NCBI GenBank assembly: GCA_025935655.1
Contig: JAICUV010000003.1
Coordinates: 1-33,908 of the forward strand
Reading direction: 5' to 3'
DNA from: Chloroflexota bacterium
GTDB lineage: Bacteria; Chloroflexota; Limnocylindria; Limnocylindrales; CSP1-4
DNA length: 33,908 bases
Positions 1 to 8,088 of this stretch are shown here, one piece after another; positions within the stretch are counted from its first letter, which is position 1, and each line of letters starts with the position of its first letter. Both the position numbers and the translations under genes were made by a program. The notes under the pieces were generated by a model. That model did no database searches. It saw nothing but the letters and a program-made list of their open reading frames with translations, and was not told where the DNA came from.

Positions 1-192
1 AAGGGCGACGCCCGGACCGCGGCCGTCGTCGCCGCGATCCAGGAGGACGGCTCGATCTGGCTGGGCGGGACGACGTGGCACGGGATGCGTGCGATGCGGC
101 TATCGGTGTCGAACTGGGCCACGACCGAGGCCCACGCCGAGGCGGCGGCGGCCGTCGTGCGCCGGATCGCGGGGGAGATCCCCGCGGGGTGA
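1..192 (+). CDS. PLP-dependent (group II) decarboxylase, C-terminal fragment
   Basis: Frame 1 is open from the first base and ends at TGA 190-192, giving the last 63 residues of a protein that begins outside the window. The stretch WLGGTTWHGMRAMRLSVSNW followed by a TTEAHAEA helix is the typical C-terminal end of pyridoxal-phosphate decarboxylases of the aromatic-amino-acid/glutamate/diaminobutyrate group: a strand with the 'R.SVSNW.TTE.D' signature and a final helix. Such enzymes decarboxylate an amino acid in the cytosol to an amine. No catalytic lysine can be seen because that part is upstream. A GC-rich hairpin 20 bp after the stop suggests that the transcript ends here, so a common operon with the aminotransferase 520 bp further on is unlikely. 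The substrate cannot be told from this fragment. Confidence 0.75.
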   Translation, partial: KGDARTAAVVAAIQEDGSIWLGGTTWHGMRAMRLSVSNWATTEAHAEAAAAVVRRIAGEIPAG

Positions 193-212
193 GCATCGAC
201 GACGGCACGGTG

Positions 213-232
213 GCCGCGATCGAGATCGCGGC
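213..232 (+). terminator. Hairpin after the decarboxylase gene, probable terminator
   Basis: GCCGCGAT, loop CGAG, ATCGCGGC: a perfect 8-bp stem with a 4-nt loop, 20 nt after the stop codon of the decarboxylase. No T-run follows, as is common in very GC-rich genomes, so termination is inferred from position and stem quality. Confidence 0.5.
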
Positions 233-639
233 GGCTGGGGACGTCGTGTCTGACCCCGTCCGCGCGGCCGCGGACGTCGTGCCCGCTCCCGTGCGCGCGG
301 CGGGGGTTCGCCTCGTCGGGTTCGCCCGGGCCTTCGCCCTCGTCGGGTTCGCCCGGGCAGCGCTCGAACGGTGGCGTGGGCGCATCCGCTGGCCCGCGCG
401 CAGGGCGATCCGTGGCGGGAGGCGGCCCCCGTGCCATCGTTGGCCCGCCCGATGGGCGCTTGCGGGTTGGCGCGCCACCGTACGACCGCTGGGCGGGGAG
501 GTGGCCGGGGAACGGCTGCGTGGGCGGGCTCGTCGGGGAACCCCAGGGCGCGCGGGGGAGGAACCCTGGCCGGGCGGGCCCCGCGGGCGGACGCGCTGGC
601 CGCGCGGCCCGGGACGTCGCATCGGCCCGGCGCGCGCTG

Positions 640-648
640 TGCTGTAAT
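640..648 (+). promoter_or_regulatory. Candidate extended -10 promoter of the aminotransferase/ABC operon
   Basis: TG-C-TGTAAT is an extended -10 element (TGn plus a hexamer matching TATAAT at five of six positions) in otherwise extremely GC-rich DNA. It lies about 64 bp before the aminotransferase ATG, leaving a leader of roughly 55 nt. No good -35 box is seen 17 bp upstream, which is usual for extended -10 promoters. Confidence 0.4.
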
Positions 649-711
649 GGCCGCCACGCCAGACCCCGAGCACACGCGGGCCGCCGGAGGGCCGCCCGGA
701 ACGGAGGACCC

Positions 712-2046
712 ATGGGCATCAGCGCCGCGCCCGGCATGACGAGCGAGGAGATCGTCGCCCTCTCCCGGGAGCACACCCTGTTCTCGTGGTCCGTCCAGGG
801 GGCGCTCGACCCCATCGCGATCGACCACGCCGAGGGGGTCTACCTCTACACCCCCGAGGGCCGCCGGATCCTCGACTTCAACGCCCAGCTCATGTCCGTG
901 AACATCGGTCACGGGGACCGCCGCGTCATCGACGCGATCACCGAGCAGGCGACCAAGCTCCAGTACGTCCAGCCGGCGTTCGCGACGGAGATCCGCGCCC
1001 GGCTCGGCGCGAAGCTGGCCGAGATCCTGCCCGGGGACATGAACAAGGTGTTCTTCACGCTCGGCGGGGCCGAGGCGATCGAGAACGCGATCAAGCTCGC
1101 CCGCCACCACACGGGCCGCTACAAGCTCCTCGCCCGCTACCGCAGCTACCACGGCGCGACCTTCGGCGCGATGACGCTCACCGGCGACTACCGCCGCTGG
1201 GCGAACGAGCCGGGGCTCGTCGGCGTCGTGCGCTACCCGGACACGCACCGCTGGGGCGAGGCGGAGCCGCGCTCGGCCGACGAGGCGCTCCAGGGCCTCG
1301 AGGACGTGATCAAGTACGAGGGCCCGCACACGATCGCGGCGATCTTCCTCGAGACGATCGTGGGGACGAACGGCATCCTCATCCCGCCGGACGGCTATCT
1401 CAAGGGCGTCCGCGAGCTGTGCGACCGCTACAACATCCTGATGGTCGCGGACGAGGTCATGGCCGGCTTCGGGCGGACCGGGCGCTGGTTCGCCGTGGAC
1501 CACTGGGACGTCGTCCCGGACCTCATGACGATGGCCAAGGGCCTGACGAGCAGCTACCTCCCCCTCGGCGCGGTTGCCATGCGCCAGCACATCGCCGACG
1601 GCCTGGAGCAGAAGATGTTCTATGGCGGGCTGACGTACAGCTCGCACCCGGTGAGCCTCGCCGCGGCCCTGGCCACGATCCGCGTGTACGAGGAGGACGA
1701 CCTCATCGGCAACGCCGCCCGGCTCGACGGCGTGATGCGACGCCATCACGAGGCCCTCGCGGCGAAGCACCCGAGCGTGGGCGCACACCGCAACCTCGGC
1801 CTGTTCGGGATCCTGGACCTCGTCCGGTCGCATGACCCGTGGACGCCGATCACCCCGTTCAACGGCACCTCGGACGAGATGAAGGCGATCGGCAGGTTCC
1901 TGCGCGAGAACGGCGTGTACACGATGATCGCCAACAACTCGATCCACACCAACCCGCCGCTGTGCATCACCGAGGAGCAGCTGGCGGAGGGCTTCGAGGT
2001 CATCGACCGCGCGCTCGACATCGCCGACCAGGCGGTCACGGGCTAG
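712..2046 (+). CDS. Class III (omega-amino acid) aminotransferase
   Basis: A 444-residue cytosolic PLP enzyme of the class III aminotransferase family, which moves an amino group from an omega-amino acid or amine to a keto acid such as pyruvate. The family marks are all present: a GGAEAIENAIKLAR segment binding the PLP phosphate, YRSYHGAT, the cofactor-ring Asp247 in ADEVMAGFGRTG, and the Schiff-base Lys276 in TMAKGLTSSYLPLGAV. The length is normal for the family. ATG 712 was chosen because ACGGAGGA lies 5-10 nt upstream; the frame is open further upstream but encodes only low-complexity sequence. It is the first gene of a five-gene run with an ABC importer, 36 bp before the first permease, so its substrate is probably the imported compound or a breakdown product of it. 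Beta-alanine, taurine or a diamine are all possible; the sequence does not decide. Confidence 0.88.
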   Translation: MGISAAPGMTSEEIVALSREHTLFSWSVQGALDPIAIDHAEGVYLYTPEGRRILDFNAQLMSVNIGHGDRRVIDAITEQATKLQYVQPAFATEIRARLGAKLAEILPGDMNKVFFTLGGAEAIENAIKLARHHTGRYKLLARYRSYHGATFGAMTLTGDYRRWANEPGLVGVVRYPDTHRWGEAEPRSADEALQGLEDVIKYEGPHTIAAIFLETIVGTNGILIPPDGYLKGVRELCDRYNILMVADEVMAGFGRTGRWFAVDHWDVVPDLMTMAKGLTSSYLPLGAVAMRQHIADGLEQKMFYGGLTYSSHPVSLAAALATIRVYEEDDLIGNAARLDGVMRRHHEALAAKHPSVGAHRNLGLFGILDLVRSHDPWTPITPFNGTSDEMKAIGRFLRENGVYTMIANNSIHTNPPLCITEEQLAEGFEVIDRALDIADQAVTG

Positions 2047-2082
2047 CGACGAACCCCAGGCGACCGACGGCAGGAGGAGCGC

Positions 2083-3036
2083 GTGTCGGCCGGCACCGAG
2101 CGGAACGAGATCCACCTCCTCGAGCGTGAGCTCGAGCTGGAGCTCCATGCCGCCCAGCCGCGGGTTCCTCGGCTCAAGTGGCGCCGCCCGTTCGCCTTCC
2201 TGCTGATGATCACGCTCGTCCTGTTCCTGTGGGAGGGCGTGAAGTTCCTCGGCGGGACGCCCTGGCACCCGGTGGGCGCCGGGCCCGGCTCGCCGGTCAT
2301 CTGGAACCCGCCGTTCCGCTGGCCGTTCGCCAACGACCTCAACCTCCCGCACGTGTGGAACATCGCCTATGCGATGGGCCAGCCGTTCCAGCGGGGCGCG
2401 GACCAGACGCTGCTCGCCTACCTGGTCGGCGCCGCGTTCTACACGTGGCGCGAGGCGTTCCTGGGCTTCGTGCTCGGCAGCCTGCTGGGGCTCGGGCTCG
2501 CGACCGCGTTCGTCCACTCGCGCCTCGCGGAGCGGGCGTTCGTCCCGTACGTCATCGCGAGCCAGACCATCCCGATCATCGCGCTCGCGCCGCTGATCGT
2601 GTTCGCGCTCGGCCAGGGCGTGCTGGCGGTGGTCGTCATCGCGACGTACCTCACGTTCTTCCCCGTCACGATCGCGATGCTGCGCGGCCTCCGCTCGTTC
2701 GACCCGCGCGCGCTGGAGCTGCTCCGCTCGTACGGGGCCTCGCGCCGGGGCGTGTACACGAAGCTCCGCCTGCCTGCCTCGTATCCCTACCTGTTCACGG
2801 CGCTCAAGATCGCCGCGACCGCCGCCATCGTGGGCGCGATCATCGGCGAGGACACGGGCGCGATCCAGGCCGGCCTGGGCCGCGTCATCACGACCTTCAA
2901 CCAGTACTACGCCACCGGCCCGGAGAAGCTGTGGGCGGCGATCTTCGTCGCGGCGACCCTGGGCATCGTGTTCTTCCTGCTCGTCCGGGTCGCGGAGATC
3001 ATCGCCCTCCGCCGCCGACCGGGCATCGACGCATGA
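2083..3036 (+). CDS. ABC transporter permease, NitT/TauT/THI5 type
   Basis: A 317-residue inner-membrane permease of the BPD_transp_1 fold. Residues 1-34 are charged and cytosolic, with an unusual run of Glu/Leu pairs; about six hydrophobic segments follow. The EAA loop, contact site for the ATPase, is seen as ALELLRSYGASRRGVYTKLR followed by LPASYPYLFTALKIA. The GTG start at 2083 is set by AGGAGGAG 4-11 nt upstream, and the distance from the aminotransferase stop is 36 bp. A periplasm-facing insertion between the first and second membrane segments (about residues 58-100, rich in Pro/Trp) is longer than in the partner permease at 3902. The stop codon overlaps a possible ATG of the ATPase gene. 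With the second permease it should form a heterodimeric channel for a small organic solute. Confidence 0.9.
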   Translation: MSAGTERNEIHLLERELELELHAAQPRVPRLKWRRPFAFLLMITLVLFLWEGVKFLGGTPWHPVGAGPGSPVIWNPPFRWPFANDLNLPHVWNIAYAMGQPFQRGADQTLLAYLVGAAFYTWREAFLGFVLGSLLGLGLATAFVHSRLAERAFVPYVIASQTIPIIALAPLIVFALGQGVLAVVVIATYLTFFPVTIAMLRGLRSFDPRALELLRSYGASRRGVYTKLRLPASYPYLFTALKIAATAAIVGAIIGEDTGAIQAGLGRVITTFNQYYATGPEKLWAAIFVAATLGIVFFLLVRVAEIIALRRRPGIDA

Positions 3037-3056
3037 CCACAGGAGCCGACCGCCCA

Positions 3057-3905
3057 ATGACCGGACCCGCCACAGCGCCCGTCGTCCAGATCCGCGGCGT
3101 CGACAAGGTGTTCGCCGGTCGCGACCGCGGCCAGACGGTGGCCCTCCAGGGCATCGACCTCGACATCGCGCCGGGCGAGTTCGTCTCCCTCATTGGCCCG
3201 TCCGGCTGCGGCAAGTCGACGCTGCTGCGCGTCATCGGCGACCTCGTCCAGCCCAGCAAGGGCTCGGTGGAGGTCAATGGCAAGCCGGCGCCCCAGGCGC
3301 GCCGCGACCGCGACTACGGGATGGTCTTCCAGGCGCCGGTGCTGTTCGACTGGCGGAGCGTGGAGGACAACGTCAAGCTCCCGCTCGAGATCCTGGGCAA
3401 GGACAAGGCGTGGCGCAGCGCCCGTGCGAAGGAGATGCTCGAGCTCGTGGAGCTGGGCGACTTCACGAAGCACATGCCGTACCAGCTCTCGGGCGGCATG
3501 CAGCAGCGGGTCGCGATCGCGCGCGCGCTCTCGTTCGAGCCCCGGATCCTGCTGATGGACGAGCCGTTCGGCGCGCTGGACGAGATGACCCGCGAGCGCA
3601 TGAATGACGAGGTGCTCCGGATCTGGGAGCAGACCGGCACGACGGTCGTGTTCGTGACCCACTCGATCCCGGAGGCCGTGTACCTGTCCTCGCGCGTCGT
3701 GGTGATGAGTGCCCGGCCGGGGCGGATCACGAAGGTCGTGGACATCGACCTGCCGCGGCCGCGCAGTGACGCGTCGCGCGAGACGCCGCGCTACTTCGAG
3801 CTGATCACCGAGGTCCGCGAGGCGCTGCGCGCGGGCGGCGGCGAGCTCGACGATTCCGGGGTCCCGTCCGCGGCCCGCACGATGGCCGAGGGCGCGGTCG
3901 GGTGA
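3057..3905 (+). CDS. ABC transporter ATP-binding protein, NitT/TauT type
   Basis: A 282-residue ATPase that powers the importer formed with the two flanking permeases. All nucleotide-binding motifs are intact: Walker A GPSGCGKST, Q-loop GMVFQAPVLFDW, signature LSGGMQQRVAIARAL, Walker B ILLMDEPFGALDE and the switch histidine in VTHSIPEA. The MVFQ...LFDWRSVEDNV pattern is typical of the nitrate/taurine/thiamine-precursor subfamily. Two starts are possible: ATG 3033, which overlaps the permease stop as ATGA, and ATG 3057, which has AGGAG 12 nt upstream; I chose the latter and the difference is eight residues. The stop overlaps the GTG of the next permease (GTGA at 3902-3905), so translation is probably coupled. 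Confidence 0.93.
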   Translation: MTGPATAPVVQIRGVDKVFAGRDRGQTVALQGIDLDIAPGEFVSLIGPSGCGKSTLLRVIGDLVQPSKGSVEVNGKPAPQARRDRDYGMVFQAPVLFDWRSVEDNVKLPLEILGKDKAWRSARAKEMLELVELGDFTKHMPYQLSGGMQQRVAIARALSFEPRILLMDEPFGALDEMTRERMNDEVLRIWEQTGTTVVFVTHSIPEAVYLSSRVVVMSARPGRITKVVDIDLPRPRSDASRETPRYFELITEVREALRAGGGELDDSGVPSAARTMAEGAVG

Positions 3906-4765
3906 GCGCCGTCCAGGGCGTCGTGCCCGCCGGAGGGCCGTCCCCGGCCGCCGCGCCGCGCGCGCGCCGGGGCTACGACGTGCGCCGGGCGTTCCGCGAG
4001 TACGTGCCCGCGATCGTGGTGATCGTCGGCGGGCTCGTCCTGTGGGAGCTGTCGATCCGGCTGCTCGGCCTCAACGCGTTCATCCTGCCGGCCCCGTCCG
4101 CGATCTGGGGCGCGCTCGTGGAGAACTGGAACGGGGAGCGGTTCCCGCTGTTCGAGTCCGCCAAGAACACGATCGTCGAGGCGGCGGGCGGGTTCGTCAT
4201 CGGCACGACGGCCGGCGTCGTCGTCGCGTTCCTCGCCGCCCGCTGGTCGGGGATGCGGGCGCTGCTGCTGCCGCTGGCCGTGGCCGCGAACGCGATCCCG
4301 ATCATCGCCTTCGCGCCGCTGTTCAACACGTGGTTCGGGCTCCTCAACCCGCTGTCCAAGATGATGATGGCCGCGGTGCTGTCGTTCTTCCCGGTGATGG
4401 CCAACGTGACCCGCGGCCTGTCCGGCGTGGACCCGGCCGCGCTGGAGCTCATGCGCTCGTACGCGGCGAGCGACGGCGAGATCCTGCGCAAGGTCCGCGT
4501 CCCGAACGCGCTGCCGTACTTCTTCACGGCCCTCAAGCTCGCCTCCACGCTCAGCCTCATCGGCGCGATCGTCGCCGAGTACTTCGGCGGCCAGGGCTCC
4601 GTGCTCGGCCGGATGATCGTCCAGAGCGCGTCCGCGCTGAAGTTCGACATCACCTGGGCCGCGGTCTCCCTGGCGGCGGTGGCTGGCATCGCGTTCTACC
4701 TGCTGATCGCGTTCGTCGAGCGGCTCGCGATCCCGTGGCACTCGTCCGCGCGCAACGACGGCTGA
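3902..4765 (+). CDS. ABC transporter permease, NitT/TauT/THI5 type (second subunit)
   Basis: A 287-residue inner-membrane permease and the second half of the importer. A Pro/Ala-rich cytosolic N-terminus (residues 1-35) precedes six hydrophobic segments. Family landmarks are the LPAPSAIWGAL segment after the first helix and the EAA loop ALELMRSYAASDGEILRKVR with PNALPYFFTALKLA. The GTG start overlaps the stop of the ATPase gene, and no separate ribosome binding site is needed. The two permeases share the TIPIIALAPL/NAIPIIAFAPL helix and the EAA loop but differ elsewhere, which fits an old duplication into a heterodimer. A 154-bp spacer with an inverted repeat separates it from the binding-protein gene. 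Confidence 0.9.
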   Translation: MSAVQGVVPAGGPSPAAAPRARRGYDVRRAFREYVPAIVVIVGGLVLWELSIRLLGLNAFILPAPSAIWGALVENWNGERFPLFESAKNTIVEAAGGFVIGTTAGVVVAFLAARWSGMRALLLPLAVAANAIPIIAFAPLFNTWFGLLNPLSKMMMAAVLSFFPVMANVTRGLSGVDPAALELMRSYAASDGEILRKVRVPNALPYFFTALKLASTLSLIGAIVAEYFGGQGSVLGRMIVQSASALKFDITWAAVSLAAVAGIAFYLLIAFVERLAIPWHSSARNDG

Positions 4766-4824
4766 CCGCGACCGCCGAGCCCGCCGCGTCTCCGGGGCGG
4801 ATCGAGAACGACCGTTCCCACGAC

Positions 4825-4853
4825 GGTCCGGATTCGGTATCGTTCCGCGGACC
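4825..4853 (+). other. Inverted repeat between permease and binding-protein genes
   Basis: GGTCCG (4825-4830) and CGGACC (4848-4853) are complementary around a 17-nt loop that contains TATCGT, a possible -10 hexamer. GAAC-GACC-GTTC (4806-4817) and the self-complementary CCGCGG-A-CCGCGG (4846-4858) lie beside it. The cluster may be an mRNA hairpin, an internal promoter or an operator that lets the binding protein be made at a different level from the membrane subunits; the sequence does not decide between these. Confidence 0.3.
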
Positions 4854-4919
4854 GCGGCTGCGTGCCGCTGGAGGAGCCGGCGTCCCCACCCCGAGCGGAC
4901 GCCTGAGTAGAGGAGAGGC

Positions 4920-6113
4920 ATGAGGAAGCAGATGCGCGTCCTCGGGCTGGGCATGTTCGCGACGATCCTCGTCGCGGCGTGCAGCGGCTCGACGGCGACC
5001 ACGGCGCCCGCAAGCGAGGCCCCGGCCTCCGCGCCGGCCTCGCAGGCAGCCAGCGAGGCGCCCGCCAGCCCGGCCGCGGCGGCGGCCAAGGTCCGGCTCC
5101 AGCTGCAGTGGGCGCCCCAGGCGCAGTTCGCGGGCTACTTCGCCGCGGCGGCGCAGGGCTACTACAAGGCGGAGAACCTCGAGGTCGACATCCTCGACGG
5201 CGGCCCGACGATCGTCCCCCAGCAGGTCGGCTCCGCGCCCGATGGCCCGGAGTTCACGATCTCGTGGGTCCCGAAGGTGCTCGAGGCGCGCGAGAGCGGC
5301 TCGGACCTCGTGGACATCGCCCAGGTCTTCCAGCGCTCGGGCACCCTGAGCGTGACCTGGAAGGACAGCGGGATCGACGACCCGTGCAAGCTGGCCGGCA
5401 AGAAGGTCGGCGTGTGGGACTTCGGCAACGAGTTCGAGGTCACGGCCGGGCTGTCCTCCGCGTGCGGCCTGACGCAGGGCCTGGAGAACAACGGCGATCC
5501 GGCGACGCAGTACCAGAAGGTCATCCAGGCCTTCGACATGGTCGCGTTCCTGAACAAGGAGATCGACGCCGCCGAGGCGATGATCTACAACGAGTACGCG
5601 CAGGTGCTCGAGGCGACGAACCCGGCGACGGGCGAGCTGTACAAGCCCGAGGACCTCAACATCATCAACTGGAACGACGTGCGCAGCGCGATGCTCCAGG
5701 ACGCGATCTTCGCGCGCGAGGCGTGGCTCAAGGAAGGGACCAACCGTGACATCGCCGTCCGCTTCGTGCGGGCGTCGCTCAAGGGCTGGATCTACTGCCG
5801 CGACAACCCCGCCGACTGCGTGAAGGCCACGACGGACGCGGGCTCGCAGCTGGGCGCCGGCCACCAGGCGTGGATGATGAACGAGATCAACGCGCTGATC
5901 TGGCCGTCGTCCGGCGGCGTGGGCGCGCTCGATCCGATCACGTGGAACCAGACGGTCCAGGTCGCCAAGGGCGCCGGGATCATCAAGCTCGACCCGTCCA
6001 CGAGCGCCTACGACACCTCGATCGTCACCGATGCCTGGAGTGGCATCGAGGGCGACACGAAGGGCGCGGGCTTCACCAAGGGCACCGTCCAGGTCACCCC
6101 GGGCGGCAACTAG
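4920..6113 (+). CDS. NMT1/THI5-like ABC substrate-binding lipoprotein
   Basis: A 397-residue extracytoplasmic binding protein. Residues 1-21 are a lipoprotein signal ending in the lipobox LVAAC, with Cys21 as the lipidated residue, followed by an Ala/Ser/Pro/Thr-rich tether to about residue 58. The mature domain opens with LQLQWAPQAQFAGYFAAAAQ, the hallmark of THI5/NMT1-type periplasmic proteins that bind hydroxymethylpyrimidine and other small heterocyclic or amine compounds. PTIVPQQV and the FTISWVPKVLEARE stretch match the next conserved blocks. The start has GAGGAGAG just upstream. It is the last gene of the operon with two permeases and an ATPase, and a strong hairpin follows the stop. 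The coupling to a class III aminotransferase suggests an amino compound or a pyrimidine-related precursor of one; this is inference only. Confidence 0.88.
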   Translation: MRKQMRVLGLGMFATILVAACSGSTATTAPASEAPASAPASQAASEAPASPAAAAAKVRLQLQWAPQAQFAGYFAAAAQGYYKAENLEVDILDGGPTIVPQQVGSAPDGPEFTISWVPKVLEARESGSDLVDIAQVFQRSGTLSVTWKDSGIDDPCKLAGKKVGVWDFGNEFEVTAGLSSACGLTQGLENNGDPATQYQKVIQAFDMVAFLNKEIDAAEAMIYNEYAQVLEATNPATGELYKPEDLNIINWNDVRSAMLQDAIFAREAWLKEGTNRDIAVRFVRASLKGWIYCRDNPADCVKATTDAGSQLGAGHQAWMMNEINALIWPSSGGVGALDPITWNQTVQVAKGAGIIKLDPSTSAYDTSIVTDAWSGIEGDTKGAGFTKGTVQVTPGGN

Positions 6114-6139
6114 CCCCACCAGCTCTCCGGAACGACGAC

Positions 6140-6169
6140 GACGGCCGGCCCCGCGAGGGGCCGGCCGTC
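6140..6169 (+). terminator. Strong terminator hairpin after the ABC operon
   Basis: GACGGCCGGCCCC, loop GCGA, GGGGCCGGCCGTC: a perfect 13-bp stem with a 4-nt loop, 26 nt after the stop of the binding-protein gene, followed by TCTCGATTC. It closes the aminotransferase/ABC transcription unit and probably also protects the 3' end of the mRNA. Confidence 0.8.
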
Positions 6170-6324
6170 TCGATTCCCGGCCGGCCGGACGAGCGCGTGG
6201 CCCGGCGCGTCGCGCCGCCAGATGTCGCGCGCCGGACACGCCGAGCGCCCCCGGGGGCCATACACTCGCGGTCGGTCGGGGGACACGCGCATCGACGGGT
6301 GAGGAGGATCCGGCCATCGGCACG

Positions 6325-8079
6325 ATGAGCGCCTACCGCGGCGTCCTGGGCAACAGCTCCCTCGTCCGGCTGTTCGCCGGCGAGTTCATCTCGGGGATCG
6401 GCGACTGGCTGTACCTCGTCGCCCTGCTGGTCATCGTCTACAACGAGAGCCAGGACCCGCTGCTGCTGGGCATCGTGGGTGCCGCGCGGATCATCCCGTA
6501 CGTGCTCCTGTCGGTGCCCGCCGGGATCATCGTGGACCGGTTCGACCGGCGGCTCGTGCTGCTCGTCACCGACGTGGCCCGCGGCCTGATCATGGTGGCG
6601 CTGACGATCATCGTCGCCAACGACGGACCCCTCCTCGCCGTCGTGGGCCTCGCGATCTTCGCGACCTGCTTCTCGTGCTTCTTCCGCCCGGCGATCGGCG
6701 CCTACATGCCCAGCCTGGTGCGCGACGAGCGCGAGCTCGGCCCGGCGAACAGCCTGTTCGCGACCCTCGGCGAGCTGTCGTTCATCATCGGGCCCGCGCT
6801 CGCGGGGATCATCATCGCGGCCTCCGACCTCACGCTCGCGTTCGCGATCAACGCGGTGACCTTCGCGGTCGTCGCGATCACCCTCGCGACCCTCCCGCCC
6901 GGCCTCCCGGGCAAGCCCGCGGGCGGCGTGAACCCCTCCCTCCCGGTGGACGACGCTGCGCCCGTCGCCGCCACGGAGGACGTCGCCGTCACCGCCGGTG
7001 CCGACGGCCCCGGGGCCGGTGCCGCGGCCGCCGCTCCTGCCGGCGCCGCGGCTGCGACCGACGAGCTGAGCACGCGCGCCCGGATCATGGCGCTCCGCCG
7101 TCCGCTCATGGGCATGATCGCCCTCGACACGACGGCCGGGTTCCTGTTCGGCGGGCTCTCGGTGCTCACCGTCATCATCGCCGTGGACCAGCTCAACGCC
7201 GGCGAGGCCGGCACGGGCTACCTCAACGCAGCCGTCGGCGTCGGCGGGGTCCTGGGAGCGATCGGCTCCGGCGCCATCCTCGCGCGCAAGAGCCTCGCAC
7301 CGGCGATGCTCGGCGGCGCGTTCATCCTCGCTGCCGGCTTCGTGATCCTCGGGTTCTCGACCTCGCTGCCGCCGGCCCTGTTCGCGATGGCGATCATCGC
7401 CGCCGGCTCGCTCGTCGCCGACGTCGTCAGCACGACGGTCTTCCAGCGGATCGTCCCGGACGAGCTGCGAGGCCGCGTGCTCGGCGGGATGCAGTCGATC
7501 ATGACCGGCACGTACGCGGCGGGCTCGCTGCTCCTCCCGGTCCTCGTGACGACGCTCGGCCCGCGGCTGATGCTCCCGATCGGCGGGGTGATCATCATGA
7601 TCGCGGCGTTCATCTCGTTCACGCTGCTCCGGCCGTACCTCACCCGCGAGGACGACGCGGCCGTCGATGCCATCACCCGGGTCAGCCGGCTGCCGCTGTT
7701 CGCCGGCGTGCCGGCCCCGGCCCTGGAGGCCGCCGCCGGCAGGCTGGTCCCCGTCTCGGTCAAGGCCGGGGATGTCGTCGTGCGCCAGGGCGAGCCGTCC
7801 GACCTGTTCTACATCATCGGCTCCGGCCGGTTCGCGGTCGACCAGACCGAGCCCGGGATCGGCGCGACGCACCGCCTGCGCGTCATGGGACCGGACGAGG
7901 TGTTCGGGGAGCTGGGCCTGATGAACGGCACCCCGCGCACCGCGACGGTGACCGCGGAGACGGACGGGACGCTGCTCTCGCTGCCGGGACCCGCGTTCCT
8001 GGAGCTCGTCAGCTCGGCGTCCGGGCTGTCCGGTCGCCTGACCGACCGCTACCGCGGCGTGGGCACCGCCGCCTCGTGA
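6325..8079 (+). CDS. MFS transporter with C-terminal cyclic-nucleotide-binding domain
   Basis: A 584-residue fusion. Residues 1-440 form a Major Facilitator of the EntS-like MFS_3 group: it opens with LVRLFAGEFISGIGDWLYLVALL, followed by the loop motif DRFDRRLVLLVTDVARG, and has about twelve hydrophobic segments. The central cytosolic loop carries a long Ala/Gly/Pro-rich insert at about 193-250. Residues 450-570 are a cNMP-binding/Crp-like domain, with VSRLPLFAGV, KAGDVVVRQGEPSDLFYIIGSG and a phosphate-binding cassette FGELGLMNGTPRTATVTA that keeps the Glu and Arg. The likely role is an exporter gated by a nucleotide or other ligand; the substrate is unknown. ATG 6325 is 17 nt from GAGGAGG, which is too far; the in-frame ATC at 6316 has better spacing, so the true start is uncertain. 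TACACT at 6261 may be its -10 box. Confidence 0.87.
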   Translation: MSAYRGVLGNSSLVRLFAGEFISGIGDWLYLVALLVIVYNESQDPLLLGIVGAARIIPYVLLSVPAGIIVDRFDRRLVLLVTDVARGLIMVALTIIVANDGPLLAVVGLAIFATCFSCFFRPAIGAYMPSLVRDERELGPANSLFATLGELSFIIGPALAGIIIAASDLTLAFAINAVTFAVVAITLATLPPGLPGKPAGGVNPSLPVDDAAPVAATEDVAVTAGADGPGAGAAAAAPAGAAAATDELSTRARIMALRRPLMGMIALDTTAGFLFGGLSVLTVIIAVDQLNAGEAGTGYLNAAVGVGGVLGAIGSGAILARKSLAPAMLGGAFILAAGFVILGFSTSLPPALFAMAIIAAGSLVADVVSTTVFQRIVPDELRGRVLGGMQSIMTGTYAAGSLLLPVLVTTLGPRLMLPIGGVIIMIAAFISFTLLRPYLTREDDAAVDAITRVSRLPLFAGVPAPALEAAAGRLVPVSVKAGDVVVRQGEPSDLFYIIGSGRFAVDQTEPGIGATHRLRVMGPDEVFGELGLMNGTPRTATVTAETDGTLLSLPGPAFLELVSSASGLSGRLTDRYRGVGTAAS

Positions 8080-8088
8080 CGGGGCCCG

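Larger units (their letters stand above)
193..711. other. Long intergenic region with hairpin and short direct repeat
   Basis: This 519-bp stretch has no reading frame I would defend. Frames are open on both strands only because the DNA is so GC-rich, and their translations are Arg/Gly/Ala/Pro strings with no domain. It contains a hairpin just after the decarboxylase stop, a 20-bp direct repeat (CTCGTCGGGTTCGCCCGGGC at 312-331 and 339-358, a 27-bp period), and a plausible promoter at 640-648 for the downstream operon. Confidence 0.6.

Noticed and set aside
100-3057. 985-codon open frame on the minus strand opposite the ABC operon
   Set aside because: Its translation is Arg/Asp/Glu/Val-rich with no domain, and it is the antisense of genes with complete motifs. 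Long antisense frames are expected at this GC content.
4833-4843. Promoter for the binding-protein gene around TATCGT
   Set aside because: The hexamer is plausible but has no -35 partner and lies within an inverted repeat; I list the inverted repeat only and do not claim a promoter.
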